Notes: generated by a model from the sequence alone, not told the origin. 64,000 nt of DNA from Arsenicibacter sp965247375 (GCA_965247375.1 CBDFHU010000078.1:1-64000), one strand, 5' to 3'; counted from the first letter of the stretch, positions 45,420-55,709 are shown. A program made the numbers and translations.

Positions 45420-48119
45420 TTACAGTGTTCTGTCGATACGCAGAGTGATGTAACGGGGTTGGAGTGTAAACTGCTGCTGGCTAATGAGTACGTTGCCGAT
45501 GTCGATAAAGCGAAGGGTTTGGTTGTTGAATAAATTAAGACCCTGTACCTCAACTTGCCATTTAGATTGTTTTGGGGTGTAGCGTACCTGAATGTCGGCA
45601 AAGCGGGTGTTCCCGTTTGGTTTACCGGCATTGTACCAGGTGATCTGCTCGCCGGAAAGGCGGATAAGCCAGGCCGGTGAAGGTTGGTAGCGTAAGACAA
45701 ACCGGGGCTTTACTACCTGTGTCCGAAAGGCCGGAATGTCGCCTGCGCTACGGGTTGTGATAGTCACCTGGTTGAATTGACTCCCGACTTCAGCATTAAC
45801 TGGGCCATAGAAAGCCGTACTGAGTGAAAGGTTGTTGTCTGCTGAGCGGTATAGGCTTTGACGCAGGACATCGCCCGGAAGCCGGGTGAATAAGTCAGAC
45901 TGAGCGAGCAGGCCCTCATAACGCACCTTGGTAGCTAACCTGGTGAGTAGTTTGTCAACCTGTACCATACCCAGCCACTGCCGGACACTGTACTGTTCGG
46001 GCTGGAGAGTCCGAAAACTAAGGACGTTCGATATTGCCACCTGATCCAGATACGGGCCCCTGGTTTGTGCATATGACAGTGTAACTGTACTCCATAAATA
46101 TCGCCGGTTATTGATTTGCTGATAGCCGAGACTATACCGGTTACTGGTTACTATATGCAGGTTGGGTAAAGCCCTGTAAAACGTCCGGTAGTCTGAGAGC
46201 AGATAGCGGCCGGTAGTTTGATAGATGTCGGGGAGTTGCTGGCTCCGGTTGTAGCGTACTTGTAACGACCCCGGCCTGCCTAAAAAATAGGATGCGCTCG
46301 CCAGCCCATTCACGAGCCATGTCCGTCGGTTGAGAGGAGTAGCTGGCTGGGTTTGTCGGGCCGTGGCATACGATAAAACCCCGTCGGCCTGTATTTTCCA
46401 CTTGTTTTTTTGGAACGTGTACCGCCCGTCGGTGTAGAGATATGTTTTTTGCAGCGATACATCCGGACTGACTCCGCTATCCGGAAATGCTACTGTCGAT
46501 GTATAAGACTGTAACGCCAGACTTCCATTGGCCCGTTCCCTGCTACGTAATACTCCGCCACTAAGTGCAAACGTACTGAACATACCGGCTCCCTGCCAGC
46601 GTACGTTAATGTTGCCACGTTGCTGTTGTTGCCAGACCTCCTGGGTTAGTTGACCGAACGCAGCCGGAAGCATTACATAGTCAGCATATCGGCGGCTGGT
46701 CCAGTTGCCGTTTTGTGGCAGGCTGTTATTAGACCAGAATGCATGAATAACAAGTGCCTGCTGTGCCCGGATCTTGTGGGTAAACTGTAGCTGATGCTGC
46801 CCGAACCGGCCCGTTTCGTTACCGGTAAACCGGATGGTTTCGGGTAGAATACGGTTTTCTGAAAATAAATCACGATGCTGGACCGCCCAACTAATTTTGC
46901 CGTTGGCTACATAGCGTAATAACTGTCCGGGATTCGGAGTATAGTCGATCTGGAGTTGTCCGGAAAGGGCCGATGGCTGATGTAGGGCAATTGTTGAGTC
47001 GCGTACCCGGATAGTCGAATCGTTCAGAATATACTGCTGCCCGACAACGGAGCTAAACCAATGCCGGTCGCGAACAGCATAGCCATAGCTTTTGATGGCC
47101 AGTTTGGCCGTGGGTTGGTAGTTGAGGGTGAGGCCCGCCAATCGGGCCTGATTGAAATTGAAGCGTTGCAGGGGTAAATCGGCCACCAACGGGCGATTTA
47201 CCTGCATCAGGGGGCGGATTCCCGGCGTTACAAGCCGCGAACTGCTCACATCAGTCTGCGCTTCTGACTCATACGGGAGTTGGGCAATGGGGTCGTTGCC
47301 GAGGTTATTGGCGTTCAGAATCAGGCCAATCTTTATTGCTCCTGCCAGCGAAAATACGGCGGCGTCGGCCTGATAACGGCTTTGTTGCCCCGCTGCCAGC
47401 CCCAGATTGCCAAATGGCCGTCCCCGGGCCTCTGCATTGACGCGCAGATTCAGGACAGTTTGACTGGAGTGGTCTACACCTTTCAGCAGCGGATTATCGC
47501 GATAGTTGTCGATGGCCTGTACTTCCTCAACAAGCCCTGCGCTCACGTTACGTGTAATCAGCTGGTATTTCTTTCCGAAGAGTTCTTCGCCTTCAATCAG
47601 GACTTTTTCGATGGGTTTGCCGTTGAGGGTTATTTTACCCGCTTCGTCAATTTTTACGCCGGGGAGTTTGCGAAGCATGTCCTCAACGGTTCGTTCGGAA
47701 CCATCGGCAAACGATTTGACACGGTAGCTTGTAGTATCGCCGTTGACCCGAACGGGGGTAACGGGTTTTACGACTACCTCGTTGAGCTCGGTGGGGGCTT
47801 CGGCCAGCCGAAACACATGGGTGTATGAAGTGCCGGGCGATAACCCGGGTAACCTGTGTTGACTACGGGCGTAGTTCAGCGCTTTGACTTCGATAAAATA
47901 AGCTCCTGGCTGAGTAATCCGTAAAATGCAGGCTCCTTGTCCATTAGTAAGCCCGAAAACAACCATAGAGGTGTCGGGTTGTGAGCGGTAAATAACGACG
48001 CTCACAGCAGGGAGGAGTTTACCCGATAAGCTATCCTGTACGATACCCCGTATTTCTACAGGTTGTGCCAGTAGTTTATAACTAACCAAAAACAAAAGGA
48101 GTGCTATAATCCGGGCCAT
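45420..48119 (-). CDS. TonB-type outer membrane protein with carboxypeptidase-like regulatory domain
   Basis: 899 residues, signal peptide ending LLAQ. Residues ~22-110 form the carboxypeptidase-regulatory-like domain (IRGIVQDSLSGKLLPAVSVVIY). A plug-like region follows (ERTVEDMLRKLPGVKIDEAGKI), then KVLIEGEELFGKKYQLITRN and a long beta-barrel ending in an aromatic-rich strand set (LFNNQTLRFIDIGNV). It resembles the outer membrane proteins that travel with GLPGLI genes. The GLPGLI gene lies just upstream, 27 bases away. Cargo unknown. Confidence 0.88.
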   Translation of the reverse strand: MARIIALLLFLVSYKLLAQPVEIRGIVQDSLSGKLLPAVSVVIYRSQPDTSMVVFGLTNGQGACILRITQPGAYFIEVKALNYARSQHRLPGLSPGTSYTHVFRLAEAPTELNEVVVKPVTPVRVNGDTTSYRVKSFADGSERTVEDMLRKLPGVKIDEAGKITLNGKPIEKVLIEGEELFGKKYQLITRNVSAGLVEEVQAIDNYRDNPLLKGVDHSSQTVLNLRVNAEARGRPFGNLGLAAGQQSRYQADAAVFSLAGAIKIGLILNANNLGNDPIAQLPYESEAQTDVSSSRLVTPGIRPLMQVNRPLVADLPLQRFNFNQARLAGLTLNYQPTAKLAIKSYGYAVRDRHWFSSVVGQQYILNDSTIRVRDSTIALHQPSALSGQLQIDYTPNPGQLLRYVANGKISWAVQHRDLFSENRILPETIRFTGNETGRFGQHQLQFTHKIRAQQALVIHAFWSNNSLPQNGNWTSRRYADYVMLPAAFGQLTQEVWQQQQRGNINVRWQGAGMFSTFALSGGVLRSRERANGSLALQSYTSTVAFPDSGVSPDVSLQKTYLYTDGRYTFQKNKWKIQADGVLSYATARQTQPATPLNRRTWLVNGLASASYFLGRPGSLQVRYNRSQQLPDIYQTTGRYLLSDYRTFYRALPNLHIVTSNRYSLGYQQINNRRYLWSTVTLSYAQTRGPYLDQVAISNVLSFRTLQPEQYSVRQWLGMVQVDKLLTRLATKVRYEGLLAQSDLFTRLPGDVLRQSLYRSADNNLSLSTAFYGPVNAEVGSQFNQVTITTRSAGDIPAFRTQVVKPRFVLRYQPSPAWLIRLSGEQITWYNAGKPNGNTRFADIQVRYTPKQSKWQVEVQGLNLFNNQTLRFIDIGNVLISQQQFTLQPRYITLRIDRTL

Positions 48120-48146
48120 AATCCGCTAATGACCAGTAGTGGATAG

Positions 48147-48914
48147 TTAGTTTTCGGAATATATCTCAATTCCTTTGACGGTGAATCTGACCTTACCGTT
48201 TGCGTTTTCGGACATACTATTCACCATACGTTCGAAATTTATGGCATTTTCTTTTCGCCGTTTCAAAAATACTTGTTCAGTCAGGGAGGGTTTATTTAGT
48301 TTCAAGCGGGGCGGTTCAATCAGTATGCCTGATGGGGCCGGAATCTGCAAGGCGACAAACTCAAAGCGTACTTCCCCGGTGGCATCGTAGGCTTCCAGAA
48401 TCAGACCGGGTAATCCGTAGAGTTTCCAGGGGCCGGTGCTGATAGGAATCTGCGGGCAAAACCAGGCGGTGTAGTGGCGCCCACGGGTAAAGGTCGTGGC
48501 GCGTTGGGCCTTCAGCTTGCCAAACCGGCGGGTGTCGGGGTGAATAGTCCAGTCGATGGGAGACATGCTGTCATCAACAATAACTAGCTCATTGTCAGCT
48601 TTTTGTCGTGATACCATGCGATTGCTTTGTAGGTTTTTATAGACTACATTTCGTTTGGTGGTATCCTCTTTGATACCCATCCGTATCAGCCGCAGGGAGT
48701 CTTGTATTGGCATTCCGCGAATAGACCCAAGCTGGTGCGTGACTGATTCGGTCTGACTGAATCGTAGTTCCTGCGGTATGCTTGTACGTTTAGTGGTGTC
48801 TGACAAGCCTAAGCTTTCGTTGTAACGCAGGATGCCCGTAGCAGTTGAGGGGGTTTGGGCAAGGGAAGATGAAAATAACCATAAAGGGCATAACAGTAAG
48901 CAGAAGAATTTCAT
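48147..48914 (-). CDS. GLPGLI family protein
   Basis: About 255 residues from ATG 48914 (MKFFCLLLCPLWLFSSSLAQ). The defining motif is exact: GPWKLYGLPGLILEAYDATG, preceded by FTRGRHYTAWFCPQIPI. The family (TIGR01200) is nearly restricted to Bacteroidetes and is usually encoded beside a TonB-dependent outer membrane protein, as here (27 bases to the next gene). It is exported to the periplasm; the role is unknown, perhaps in assembly or as a soluble partner of the barrel. Confidence 0.92.
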   Translation of the reverse strand: MKFFCLLLCPLWLFSSSLAQTPSTATGILRYNESLGLSDTTKRTSIPQELRFSQTESVTHQLGSIRGMPIQDSLRLIRMGIKEDTTKRNVVYKNLQSNRMVSRQKADNELVIVDDSMSPIDWTIHPDTRRFGKLKAQRATTFTRGRHYTAWFCPQIPISTGPWKLYGLPGLILEAYDATGEVRFEFVALQIPAPSGILIEPPRLKLNKPSLTEQVFLKRRKENAINFERMVNSMSENANGKVRFTVKGIEIYSEN

Positions 48915-49175
48915 AGACAAAAGGAGAGCTATCGTCATGCATAATGGTGGATTTACTAAAGGCTTACGAAAATATGTTTATAACAAGCTCTTCTGCAAAA
49001 GGTTTGTAAAAAGTAAGTACTATTGTTTTGTCATCAGGTAGCGCGCATGTAGTAAGGTGTTCGCACCGTAGATTGGTGTCCTGATGGGTAGTGTGGTTCA
49101 GAGGGTATATAACTCTCTTCAGGTTATGAATAGCAGCCGGAATGAAAGTGTAACACAAAGACGTTCAAAGGCATT

Positions 49176-49622
49176 TCAGCCTTCCCACGACAAAATACTC
49201 CGGTTCAGGTCGCGGAAGCCCAGCGACTCGTAAAGCTGTTTGGCGCGGGGATTATACGATTCTGTCTGGAGGTGGAGGGCTTGCAGCCCCGACTGCCGGG
49301 CTTTCTGCTGGATTTCTGTCAGGACGGCGCGGCCCAGACCGAGGCTGCGGTAGGTTTCGCGGATAAAAAACTCATCGACCAGGGCATAATGGCCCCCAAA
49401 CTCAAAGCTGTAGCCGTTGGTAAGTGCCAGATACCCCGCCAGTTTCGTTTCGTGGTATACCATCCAGATGGCGCCGAGGGCAGGGGTAGCCAGAAATTCG
49501 GCCAGCATACGCCGGTGCCGCCCGTGTTCGTAGGGATACCCGAAAAGGTCGTAAAACTCCTTGACAATGATCTGTAGAGGTTCCAGATCAGCGGGGCCGG
49601 CCTGTCGGATAATCGGGGACAT
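49176..49622 (-). CDS. GNAT family N-acetyltransferase
   Basis: 148 residues from ATG 49622 (MSPIIRQAGPADLEPL). The GNAT fold is seen from ALVDEFFIRETYRSLGLGRAVL, with the acetyl-CoA pyrophosphate loop R-x-x-G-x-G/A as RSLGLGRA, and the C-terminal YNPRAKQLYESLGF motif. It moves an acetyl group to an amine on a small molecule or protein; the substrate is unknown. It stands alone and divergent from the TolC gene. Confidence 0.9.
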   Translation of the reverse strand: MSPIIRQAGPADLEPLQIIVKEFYDLFGYPYEHGRHRRMLAEFLATPALGAIWMVYHETKLAGYLALTNGYSFEFGGHYALVDEFFIRETYRSLGLGRAVLTEIQQKARQSGLQALHLQTESYNPRAKQLYESLGFRDLNRSILSWEG

Positions 49623-49818
49623 GTTACTGTAGCAGGGTTTGTAAGGCATTGACTGCACTAAAAGTAATACCTATCCGGCCTGCCTCACAAAGGATAGTCG
49701 ATAAAAAATAGCCGCCTGTCGATTTATTGCGATGATTAAGAGGATGCTAATCACAAACCTGAAGGCTTGTAGGACTTTTATTGTATTTTTGACGGATTTA
49801 CCCAAAAAGTGTTCATCA

Positions 49819-51201
49819 ATGAAATACACAGCCTGGTCGCTTTTGTTTTTGCTTCCTGCTATAGCGTATAGTCAACAACAGCCTACCCCCGTTCAACGCG
49901 CCCTTCACCGAACCGAAACGGTAGCTTCTGTTCCTCAGTTGGGAGAGCAACTGAATCTGAAAGATGCCATTGCGATGGCCCTGGAAAAGGATTATCAGAT
50001 TAAAGTCGCCAAAACCCAGGAACAGATTGCGCGCAACAACCGGATTCCGGGTAATGCCGGTCTGTTACCAACAATTACCGGTAACATAAACACCAACGGG
50101 TCACTGCAAAACCTGAATCAGGGCTTTCTGGATAACCTGCGCCCACGGCAGACAGCTAACGGCGTATTTAACCGGACGGGTGTGTTCGGCGTGAACGCAA
50201 ACTATACCCTCTTTAATGGCTTTTCGAACTTTATTACCTACGACCAACTGGGCGATCTGGTACAAATCAGTGAGGTAAATACCCGCTTAAATATTGAGAC
50301 GACTATTGCCAGCGTTGCTACTGCTTACTATGATGTGGTAAGGCAGCTTCAACAGATTCTGGCCCTCCGGCAGGCCCTGAATATTTCGCGGGAACGACTG
50401 GAACTGGCCCGGGCAAACTATGAAGTCGGCACCCGGTCGAAGGTAGATTTTCTGAGCGCCCAGGTCGATTACAATGCCGATAGTTCGGCCCTGGTATCGC
50501 AGGAGCAGACCCTGCGGAATGCAAAAATTCTGCTGAACAGCCTGATCGTCCGGGACCCGTCGACGGAGTTTGCTGTTCGGGACACTATTCTGGTGAAAAC
50601 GAATCTGGTCGCCGATGACCTCCGGCAGTCGCTGTTCGAAAATAACCCGTTGCTGGTAAATGCCAAGCTCAATCGCCGTGTTGCCGACCGGAATACGCAG
50701 ATTGCCCGTGCTTCCCGCCTGCCCACGGTCAACTTACAGACAGGGTATAACTATACCCGGATCGACAACCAGGGTGGGTTCGGTATCGGTAATGCCCGTA
50801 ATACTGGTCTGACCTATAACATTCAGGCAGCGATTCCGATCTTTAACGGCGGAAATATCAAACGGGCTGTCGCCAACGCCAAAGCCAGTGAACTGATTGC
50901 TGAATACCAGGAGGCTGATCAGAAAGTTGTTCTGCAACAAGCGTTCGATCAGACCTATACCCAATACCGCAATAGTCTGACCCTGTTGAACCTGGAATTG
51001 ACCAATTACCAGATTGCGATTCAGAATATCGACATTGCCTATGAGCGTTACCGCGTAGGGAACTCAACCGCTGTCGAGTTCCGTGATGTACAACGGAATG
51101 CAGTGGCGGCCCAGGCGCGTCTGATCAATGCCGAATATACAGCCAAAGCCGCCGAAATCGAACTCCTCCGTCTGAGCAGTACGATTGCACAGGGACTGTA
51201 A
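49819..51201 (+). CDS. TolC family outer membrane channel protein
   Basis: 460 residues from ATG 49819 (MKYTAWSLLFLLPAIAYSQ); an upstream in-frame ATG at 49732 adds a poor extension. Two tandem outer-membrane-efflux repeats: LNLKDAIAMALEKDYQIKVA with helical hairpins (RERLELARANYEVGTRSKVD) and the second from DRNTQIARASRLPTVNLQTG to YERYRVGNSTAVEFRDVQRN. It forms a trimeric barrel plus periplasmic tunnel for efflux pumps or type I secretion. No membrane-fusion or inner-membrane pump gene is adjacent, so its partner is elsewhere. Confidence 0.93.
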   Translation: MKYTAWSLLFLLPAIAYSQQQPTPVQRALHRTETVASVPQLGEQLNLKDAIAMALEKDYQIKVAKTQEQIARNNRIPGNAGLLPTITGNINTNGSLQNLNQGFLDNLRPRQTANGVFNRTGVFGVNANYTLFNGFSNFITYDQLGDLVQISEVNTRLNIETTIASVATAYYDVVRQLQQILALRQALNISRERLELARANYEVGTRSKVDFLSAQVDYNADSSALVSQEQTLRNAKILLNSLIVRDPSTEFAVRDTILVKTNLVADDLRQSLFENNPLLVNAKLNRRVADRNTQIARASRLPTVNLQTGYNYTRIDNQGGFGIGNARNTGLTYNIQAAIPIFNGGNIKRAVANAKASELIAEYQEADQKVVLQQAFDQTYTQYRNSLTLLNLELTNYQIAIQNIDIAYERYRVGNSTAVEFRDVQRNAVAAQARLINAEYTAKAAEIELLRLSSTIAQGL

Positions 51202-51322
51202 TAAAGAGCGAAAGAGATAAAGAGTGAAAGAGCGAAGGAACAGGCAGAATCCTCTTCTTTCGCTCTTTATTTTTTTGCTGCGAACGCGGTCGCTCTTTCA
51301 TTCTTCCGCTCTTTCACTCTTT
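51201..51322. terminator. Nested AAAGAG/CTCTTT terminator hairpins
   Basis: First stem: 15 bases (ATAAAGAGCGAAAGA at 51201-51215 with complement at 51256-51270) followed by TTTTTTT, a good terminator for the TolC gene. Second stem: 16 bases (AAAGAGTGAAAGAGCG at 51219-51234 with complement at 51307-51322), which overlaps it and could serve the converging esterase gene. Confidence 0.82.
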
Positions 51323-51328
51323 GCTATA

Positions 51329-52270
51329 TTATCTCTCAAAACCTCTGGCAATGAATTCCAGGGCGGCGGGCAGGCCGGTGCGCCAGTAGCTCCAGGTATG
51401 GGCGCCGTCGCGGGCGCGGTATTCATGCGGGATTTTACGCTGTAGCAGGGATAAGTGTAATTCGGCATTGCCCTGGCTGAGGGCATCGTCGTCGCCGCAG
51501 TCGAGGTACCAGCGCACCTGCTTCAGATCACCCTCCGGTGCAGATTTAGAAAGCGTCAGCGGGCTGTTGCGCTTCCAGTGAACCGAGATCCGGTCTTCGC
51601 CTTTCAGATCCGGCCCCAGCAGAACACTATACCGGCGGTTGTAGCCTTCATCATCCATCGCCTTCAGGGTTTCATCGCTCCGGACGGCCGCACTCATCGC
51701 CGCCGCCGCACTGAACAGTTCGGGGTGGTGCATCGCCAGCAGCAACGAGCCGTGACCACCCATCGACAGCCCCGAAATGGCCCGGAACTCACGATTGGCC
51801 CGCGTCCGGTACGTCTTATCGATATAGGAAATCAGCTCCTGCACAAACATGTCTTCGTACCGGTATTTATTCTGGTAGTCATTCATATACCACGTTTTAG
51901 CGGCGTCGGGCATCACAATGATCATCGGCGGCAGATGCCCTGTCCTGATTTGCTCGTCCATAATGCGGTCTACTTCGCCGAACTGAATCCAGCTGGTTTC
52001 ATCATCGCCCAGGCCGTGGAGCAGGTATACGACCGGATAACGGCGGTTGGACGTGTAGTAATCAGGCGGTAAATAAACCGAGTATTTAACCGGCGCATTG
52101 AGCAGGGTACTGCCCATTGACATGCTTTCCAGCAGGCGGGTTTGCGGAGCGGTAACCACCGGAATCGGGCCGCTGGCGGGCTCCGGTAGTGAATTCCGCC
52201 GCCGCGATTGACCGCTGGAAATCGCAACAGTCAAAATAAGTAAGGATACGGTTAGAAAAATATGTTTCAT
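51329..52270 (-). CDS. Secreted esterase, alpha/beta hydrolase (esterase D/feruloyl-like)
   Basis: 313 residues, signal peptide to ~20. Fold landmarks: YSVYLPPDYYTSNRRYPVVY, LLHGLGDDETSW (oxyanion region), nucleophile elbow GLSMGGHGS with Ser at about 169, a downstream Asp, and catalytic His in ARDGAHTWSYW. This matches the Esterase/FrsA-like group that includes feruloyl and acetyl-xylan esterases and S-formylglutathione hydrolases. The secretion signal favours deacylation of polysaccharides. A beta-galactosidase is encoded divergently next to it. Confidence 0.9.
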   Translation of the reverse strand: MKHIFLTVSLLILTVAISSGQSRRRNSLPEPASGPIPVVTAPQTRLLESMSMGSTLLNAPVKYSVYLPPDYYTSNRRYPVVYLLHGLGDDETSWIQFGEVDRIMDEQIRTGHLPPMIIVMPDAAKTWYMNDYQNKYRYEDMFVQELISYIDKTYRTRANREFRAISGLSMGGHGSLLLAMHHPELFSAAAAMSAAVRSDETLKAMDDEGYNRRYSVLLGPDLKGEDRISVHWKRNSPLTLSKSAPEGDLKQVRWYLDCGDDDALSQGNAELHLSLLQRKIPHEYRARDGAHTWSYWRTGLPAALEFIARGFER

Positions 52271-52456
52271 GCTGATTGTAGACTATTGCCGGCTATGTGG
52301 TTAATTTTAGGTTGTTTTATTGTTAATTCATAAACCATGAGCGGTTTGCCCGCAGGTATAACTGCTTGTTTTAACGAAATTTGCTGTAAAACGCATATAT
52401 AAGAAAACTTACGTATAGCTATTTCCGTACGTGTTCAGGCTACTGTAACTTATCCC

Positions 52457-55400
52457 ATGAGAAAAAGACATATACTCGCTCTCTGTTCCTTATTATTGCC
52501 GGCGTATTGTTTTGCCCAGGTGCCGGACTGGGAAAATCCGCAGGTTATCAGCCGGAATGTAGAAAAACCACATGCCAGCTTTATCCCTTACCAAACCGAG
52601 GCGCAGGCCTTTGAGGGTAAAAACTCGCCTTTTGTTAAAAGCCTGAACGGCACCTGGAAGTTTCGCTGGCTTAAAAATCCGGCAGCAGTGCCTCCGAATT
52701 TCTACGATCCTTCCACGCCGGACCAGAACTGGGATAATCTGCCTGTACCGTCGAACTGGCAGGTCGTCGGGGCGCGGGAAGGCCGTCCGTACGATCGCCC
52801 GATCTTCACCAATATTAAACATCCGTTTCCGGCAACACCACCGCGCATTCAGGCGGATACTAACAGCGTTGGTTTGTACCGGACACGCTTTACGACCCCG
52901 GCCAACTGGCAGGATCAGGAAGTATATCTGCATTTTGCCGGTGTGCAATCGGCCTGTTATGTATACCTGAACGGTCAGCAGATCGGCTATCACGAGGATG
53001 GTATGACGCCAGCTGAATTCCGGATTACCGATCAGATACGGCCGGGCGGCGGCGAAAACGTACTGGCTGTCGAAGTCATTAACTGGTCAGACGGCAGCTA
53101 CCTTGAGGATCAGGATTTCTGGCGGTTGTCGGGTATTTACCGTGATGTATTTCTGGTGGCTAAGCCCCGCCTGCACATCCGTGATGTGCAGATTATCACG
53201 GATCTCGATGAGCAGTACAAGGATGCTACCCTTAAAGTTTCTGCCTATCTGCGCAACCTGACCGGCCGCGCTGACCTGACGAACCAGTTCCGGATTACTC
53301 TCTACGATCCGGCCCGTAAACCGGTATTCAGTGAAAAACTGACGGCGGCCGATGCCGTAGGTACCGACATGGATAAAATGTTCCGGATTACAAAGCCGGT
53401 TACGGCTCCGGCACTCTGGACGGCAGAAACCCCGAATCTGTATACTTTGAGCCTACAACTGCTGAATGCCGACGGACAGACTATCGAAACCATTACGCAG
53501 CGCATTGGATTCCGTGAGGTGACGATGGGCCGCGGGCAACTGCTGCTTAATGGCAAGGCTGTGACTTTCAAAGGCGTCAACCGGCATGAGTTTGACCCGA
53601 CGACCGGCCGCGTGATCAGCCGCGAAAGCATGGTCCGCGATATTCTGCTGATGAAGCAGCACAACATCAACGCTGTCCGGACTTCACATTACCCGAACGC
53701 TACGGAATGGTATGATCTCTGCGATGAATACGGGCTTTATGTAATTGACGAAGCCAATATTGAAAGCCATGATTTATGGGGTAAGGGCGTTATTCTGGCC
53801 AACATGCCGGAGTGGCGTGATGCGTTTATTGCCCGTGGCCGGGCGATGGTTGAGCGGGATAAAAACCACCCGTCCATTGTGATCTGGTCACTGGGGAATG
53901 AGTCAGGTATGGGCCAGAACTTTCTCGATATGGCCGAACTGATCCGCGTTGTTGATCCGTCACGACCTATTCATTACGAAGGCCGTGCGCCCTACACACC
54001 AACTTCGCTGTCGAATTTTGACATTATTTCGACCATGTATCCGTCAGTCAATGACATGCTGACGCTGATGGAGAAGGACCCGAACCGGCCGGTAATTGTC
54101 TGCGAATATGCACATGGCATGGGCAACAGCATCGGCAACCTGAAAGATTACTGGAATGCGATTGATAAATACCCGCGCCTCCAGGGCGGTTTCATCTGGG
54201 ATTGGGTAGACCAGGGCCTGCGGCTGAAGAACAAGGCAGGGCAGGAGTACACCGCCCACATCAATTACATCGACGGAGCTAATGCGGGGGATGGTCTGGT
54301 GAACCCCGACCGTATACCGCAGCCGGAAATCAATGAGGTAAAATACGTTTATCAGTACATTAAGATCGGGACGCAGGGAGCTGTTTCGGCCGAGCAGCAG
54401 ACCGATATCTCAGCCCGGATTACGCTTAAAAATACGTACGGTTTTCTGGGCCTCGATCAGTTTAAACTTGAATGGGCGCTGATCCGGAACGGAGAAGCGG
54501 TGCAGAAAGGTACGGTTGACAACCTGAATGCCCAGCCGGGACAAACCCAGCTGGTAGCCCTGCCGCTGCGGTTGCCGGCGGGTATGGACAACGGCAGCGA
54601 GTACTTCCTGAACGTGAATGTGGTTACCAAACAGGCAGCAGCCTGGGCGCCGGCCGGCCATACTGTGGCGTCGGAGCAGATTCCGATCCGGACGCGGCCG
54701 TCGGGGATGGTACCGATGGGCATCAGCAGCCTGCCACCGGTCAAAACCACGGTTTCGCCGGATAAGGTAGTCATCCGTACGAAAGACCTTGTGATGGTTT
54801 TCGATAAAAAAGCCGGCGGTTTGTCTGAACTCTTTTATTTCGGGAAAAAGGTAATCGAACACGGCTTGCAGCCGGACTTCTGGCGCGTGCCGACGGACAA
54901 CGACGAAGGGGGCGGGGCGGCTTCATTTGCGGCCCGCTGGCGTAAAGCGGGTTTAGACACCGCACTGGCCACTCCGGTCGATATGCAGGTACTGGTCAAT
55001 CAACGTCAGATGGTAACGATCCGCAGCACCAGCGAAGTGCGGCTCACCGAGGGTAAACTGATCCAGCAGACCGATTACACCGTATTCGGTACCGGCGATG
55101 TGCAGGTGTCTGCGACGGTTACGGCCGAGGGTACGGTGCCGCCGCTGGCGCGGGTAGGTACCCGGCTGGAACTGGCTCCTTCGTTTACCAACATGAAATG
55201 GTATGGCCGTGGCCCGTTCGAGAGCTACCGAGACCGTAAGGAGTCCGCACGCGTTGGTTTGTACAGCGGTAAAGTCGCCGATCAGTATTTTCCGTACATC
55301 ATGGCGCAGGAAAACGGCAATAAAACGGATGTCCGGTGGGCACAGATCACAGAAGATTCCGGGCTGGGGGTACTGATTATCAGTAGTCCGGCCAGCCTGT

Positions 55401-55693
55401 CGTCGTCCGACCGGAATCTGCTCAACATCAATGCCCGTGATTATACCGATGAGGCATTGCTGGCGGCCAAAAATCCGGCACAGCAAACGCCGGAACGCGG
55501 TAACATTACGCTCGTAAATATTGATATGCAGCAAATGGGCCTCGGCGGCGATGACAGCTGGTCGCCGCGGACGCATCCGGAATATCAGCTGCCGGCAAAC
55601 AAAACCTATACGTACTCATTCCGGATCCGGCCGATTGATGCCCGTACCAGCGTAACTGACGTGGTGGCGATGCCGTTGCCGCTTTCACGCTGA
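52457..55693 (+). CDS. GH2 beta-galactosidase, LacZ type, secreted
   Basis: 1078 residues, signal peptide MRKRHILALCSLLLPAYCFAQ. Order: sugar-binding domain (SLNGTWKFRWLKNPAAVPPN, DQNWDNLPVPSNWQV), Ig-like domain, TIM barrel with NRHEFDPTTGR, acid/base Glu in SLGNESGMGQN (~482) and nucleophile Glu in CEYAHGMGNSIGNL (~550), then an Ig-like domain and the beta-gal small-chain domain (DFWRVPTDNDEGGG, FTNMKWYGRGPFESYRDRK). It hydrolyses terminal beta-galactosides, here outside the cytoplasm, from polysaccharide breakdown. The BNR-like gene follows after 16 bases, so they are co-transcribed. Confidence 0.93.
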   Translation: MRKRHILALCSLLLPAYCFAQVPDWENPQVISRNVEKPHASFIPYQTEAQAFEGKNSPFVKSLNGTWKFRWLKNPAAVPPNFYDPSTPDQNWDNLPVPSNWQVVGAREGRPYDRPIFTNIKHPFPATPPRIQADTNSVGLYRTRFTTPANWQDQEVYLHFAGVQSACYVYLNGQQIGYHEDGMTPAEFRITDQIRPGGGENVLAVEVINWSDGSYLEDQDFWRLSGIYRDVFLVAKPRLHIRDVQIITDLDEQYKDATLKVSAYLRNLTGRADLTNQFRITLYDPARKPVFSEKLTAADAVGTDMDKMFRITKPVTAPALWTAETPNLYTLSLQLLNADGQTIETITQRIGFREVTMGRGQLLLNGKAVTFKGVNRHEFDPTTGRVISRESMVRDILLMKQHNINAVRTSHYPNATEWYDLCDEYGLYVIDEANIESHDLWGKGVILANMPEWRDAFIARGRAMVERDKNHPSIVIWSLGNESGMGQNFLDMAELIRVVDPSRPIHYEGRAPYTPTSLSNFDIISTMYPSVNDMLTLMEKDPNRPVIVCEYAHGMGNSIGNLKDYWNAIDKYPRLQGGFIWDWVDQGLRLKNKAGQEYTAHINYIDGANAGDGLVNPDRIPQPEINEVKYVYQYIKIGTQGAVSAEQQTDISARITLKNTYGFLGLDQFKLEWALIRNGEAVQKGTVDNLNAQPGQTQLVALPLRLPAGMDNGSEYFLNVNVVTKQAAAWAPAGHTVASEQIPIRTRPSGMVPMGISSLPPVKTTVSPDKVVIRTKDLVMVFDKKAGGLSELFYFGKKVIEHGLQPDFWRVPTDNDEGGGAASFAARWRKAGLDTALATPVDMQVLVNQRQMVTIRSTSEVRLTEGKLIQQTDYTVFGTGDVQVSATVTAEGTVPPLARVGTRLELAPSFTNMKWYGRGPFESYRDRKESARVGLYSGKVADQYFPYIMAQENGNKTDVRWAQITEDSGLGVLIISSPASLSSSDRNLLNINARDYTDEALLAAKNPAQQTPERGNITLVNIDMQQMGLGGDDSWSPRTHPEYQLPANKTYTYSFRIRPIDARTSVTDVVAMPLPLSR

Positions 55694-55709
55694 TCAATCC
55701 GTAAAACGC

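Noticed and set aside
48939..49175. Hidden gene between the GLPGLI and GNAT genes
   Set aside because: 237 bases with no frame of good composition on either strand.
49819..51201. Complete tripartite efflux operon
   Set aside because: Only the outer-membrane TolC component is present; no fusion protein or pump gene adjoins it.
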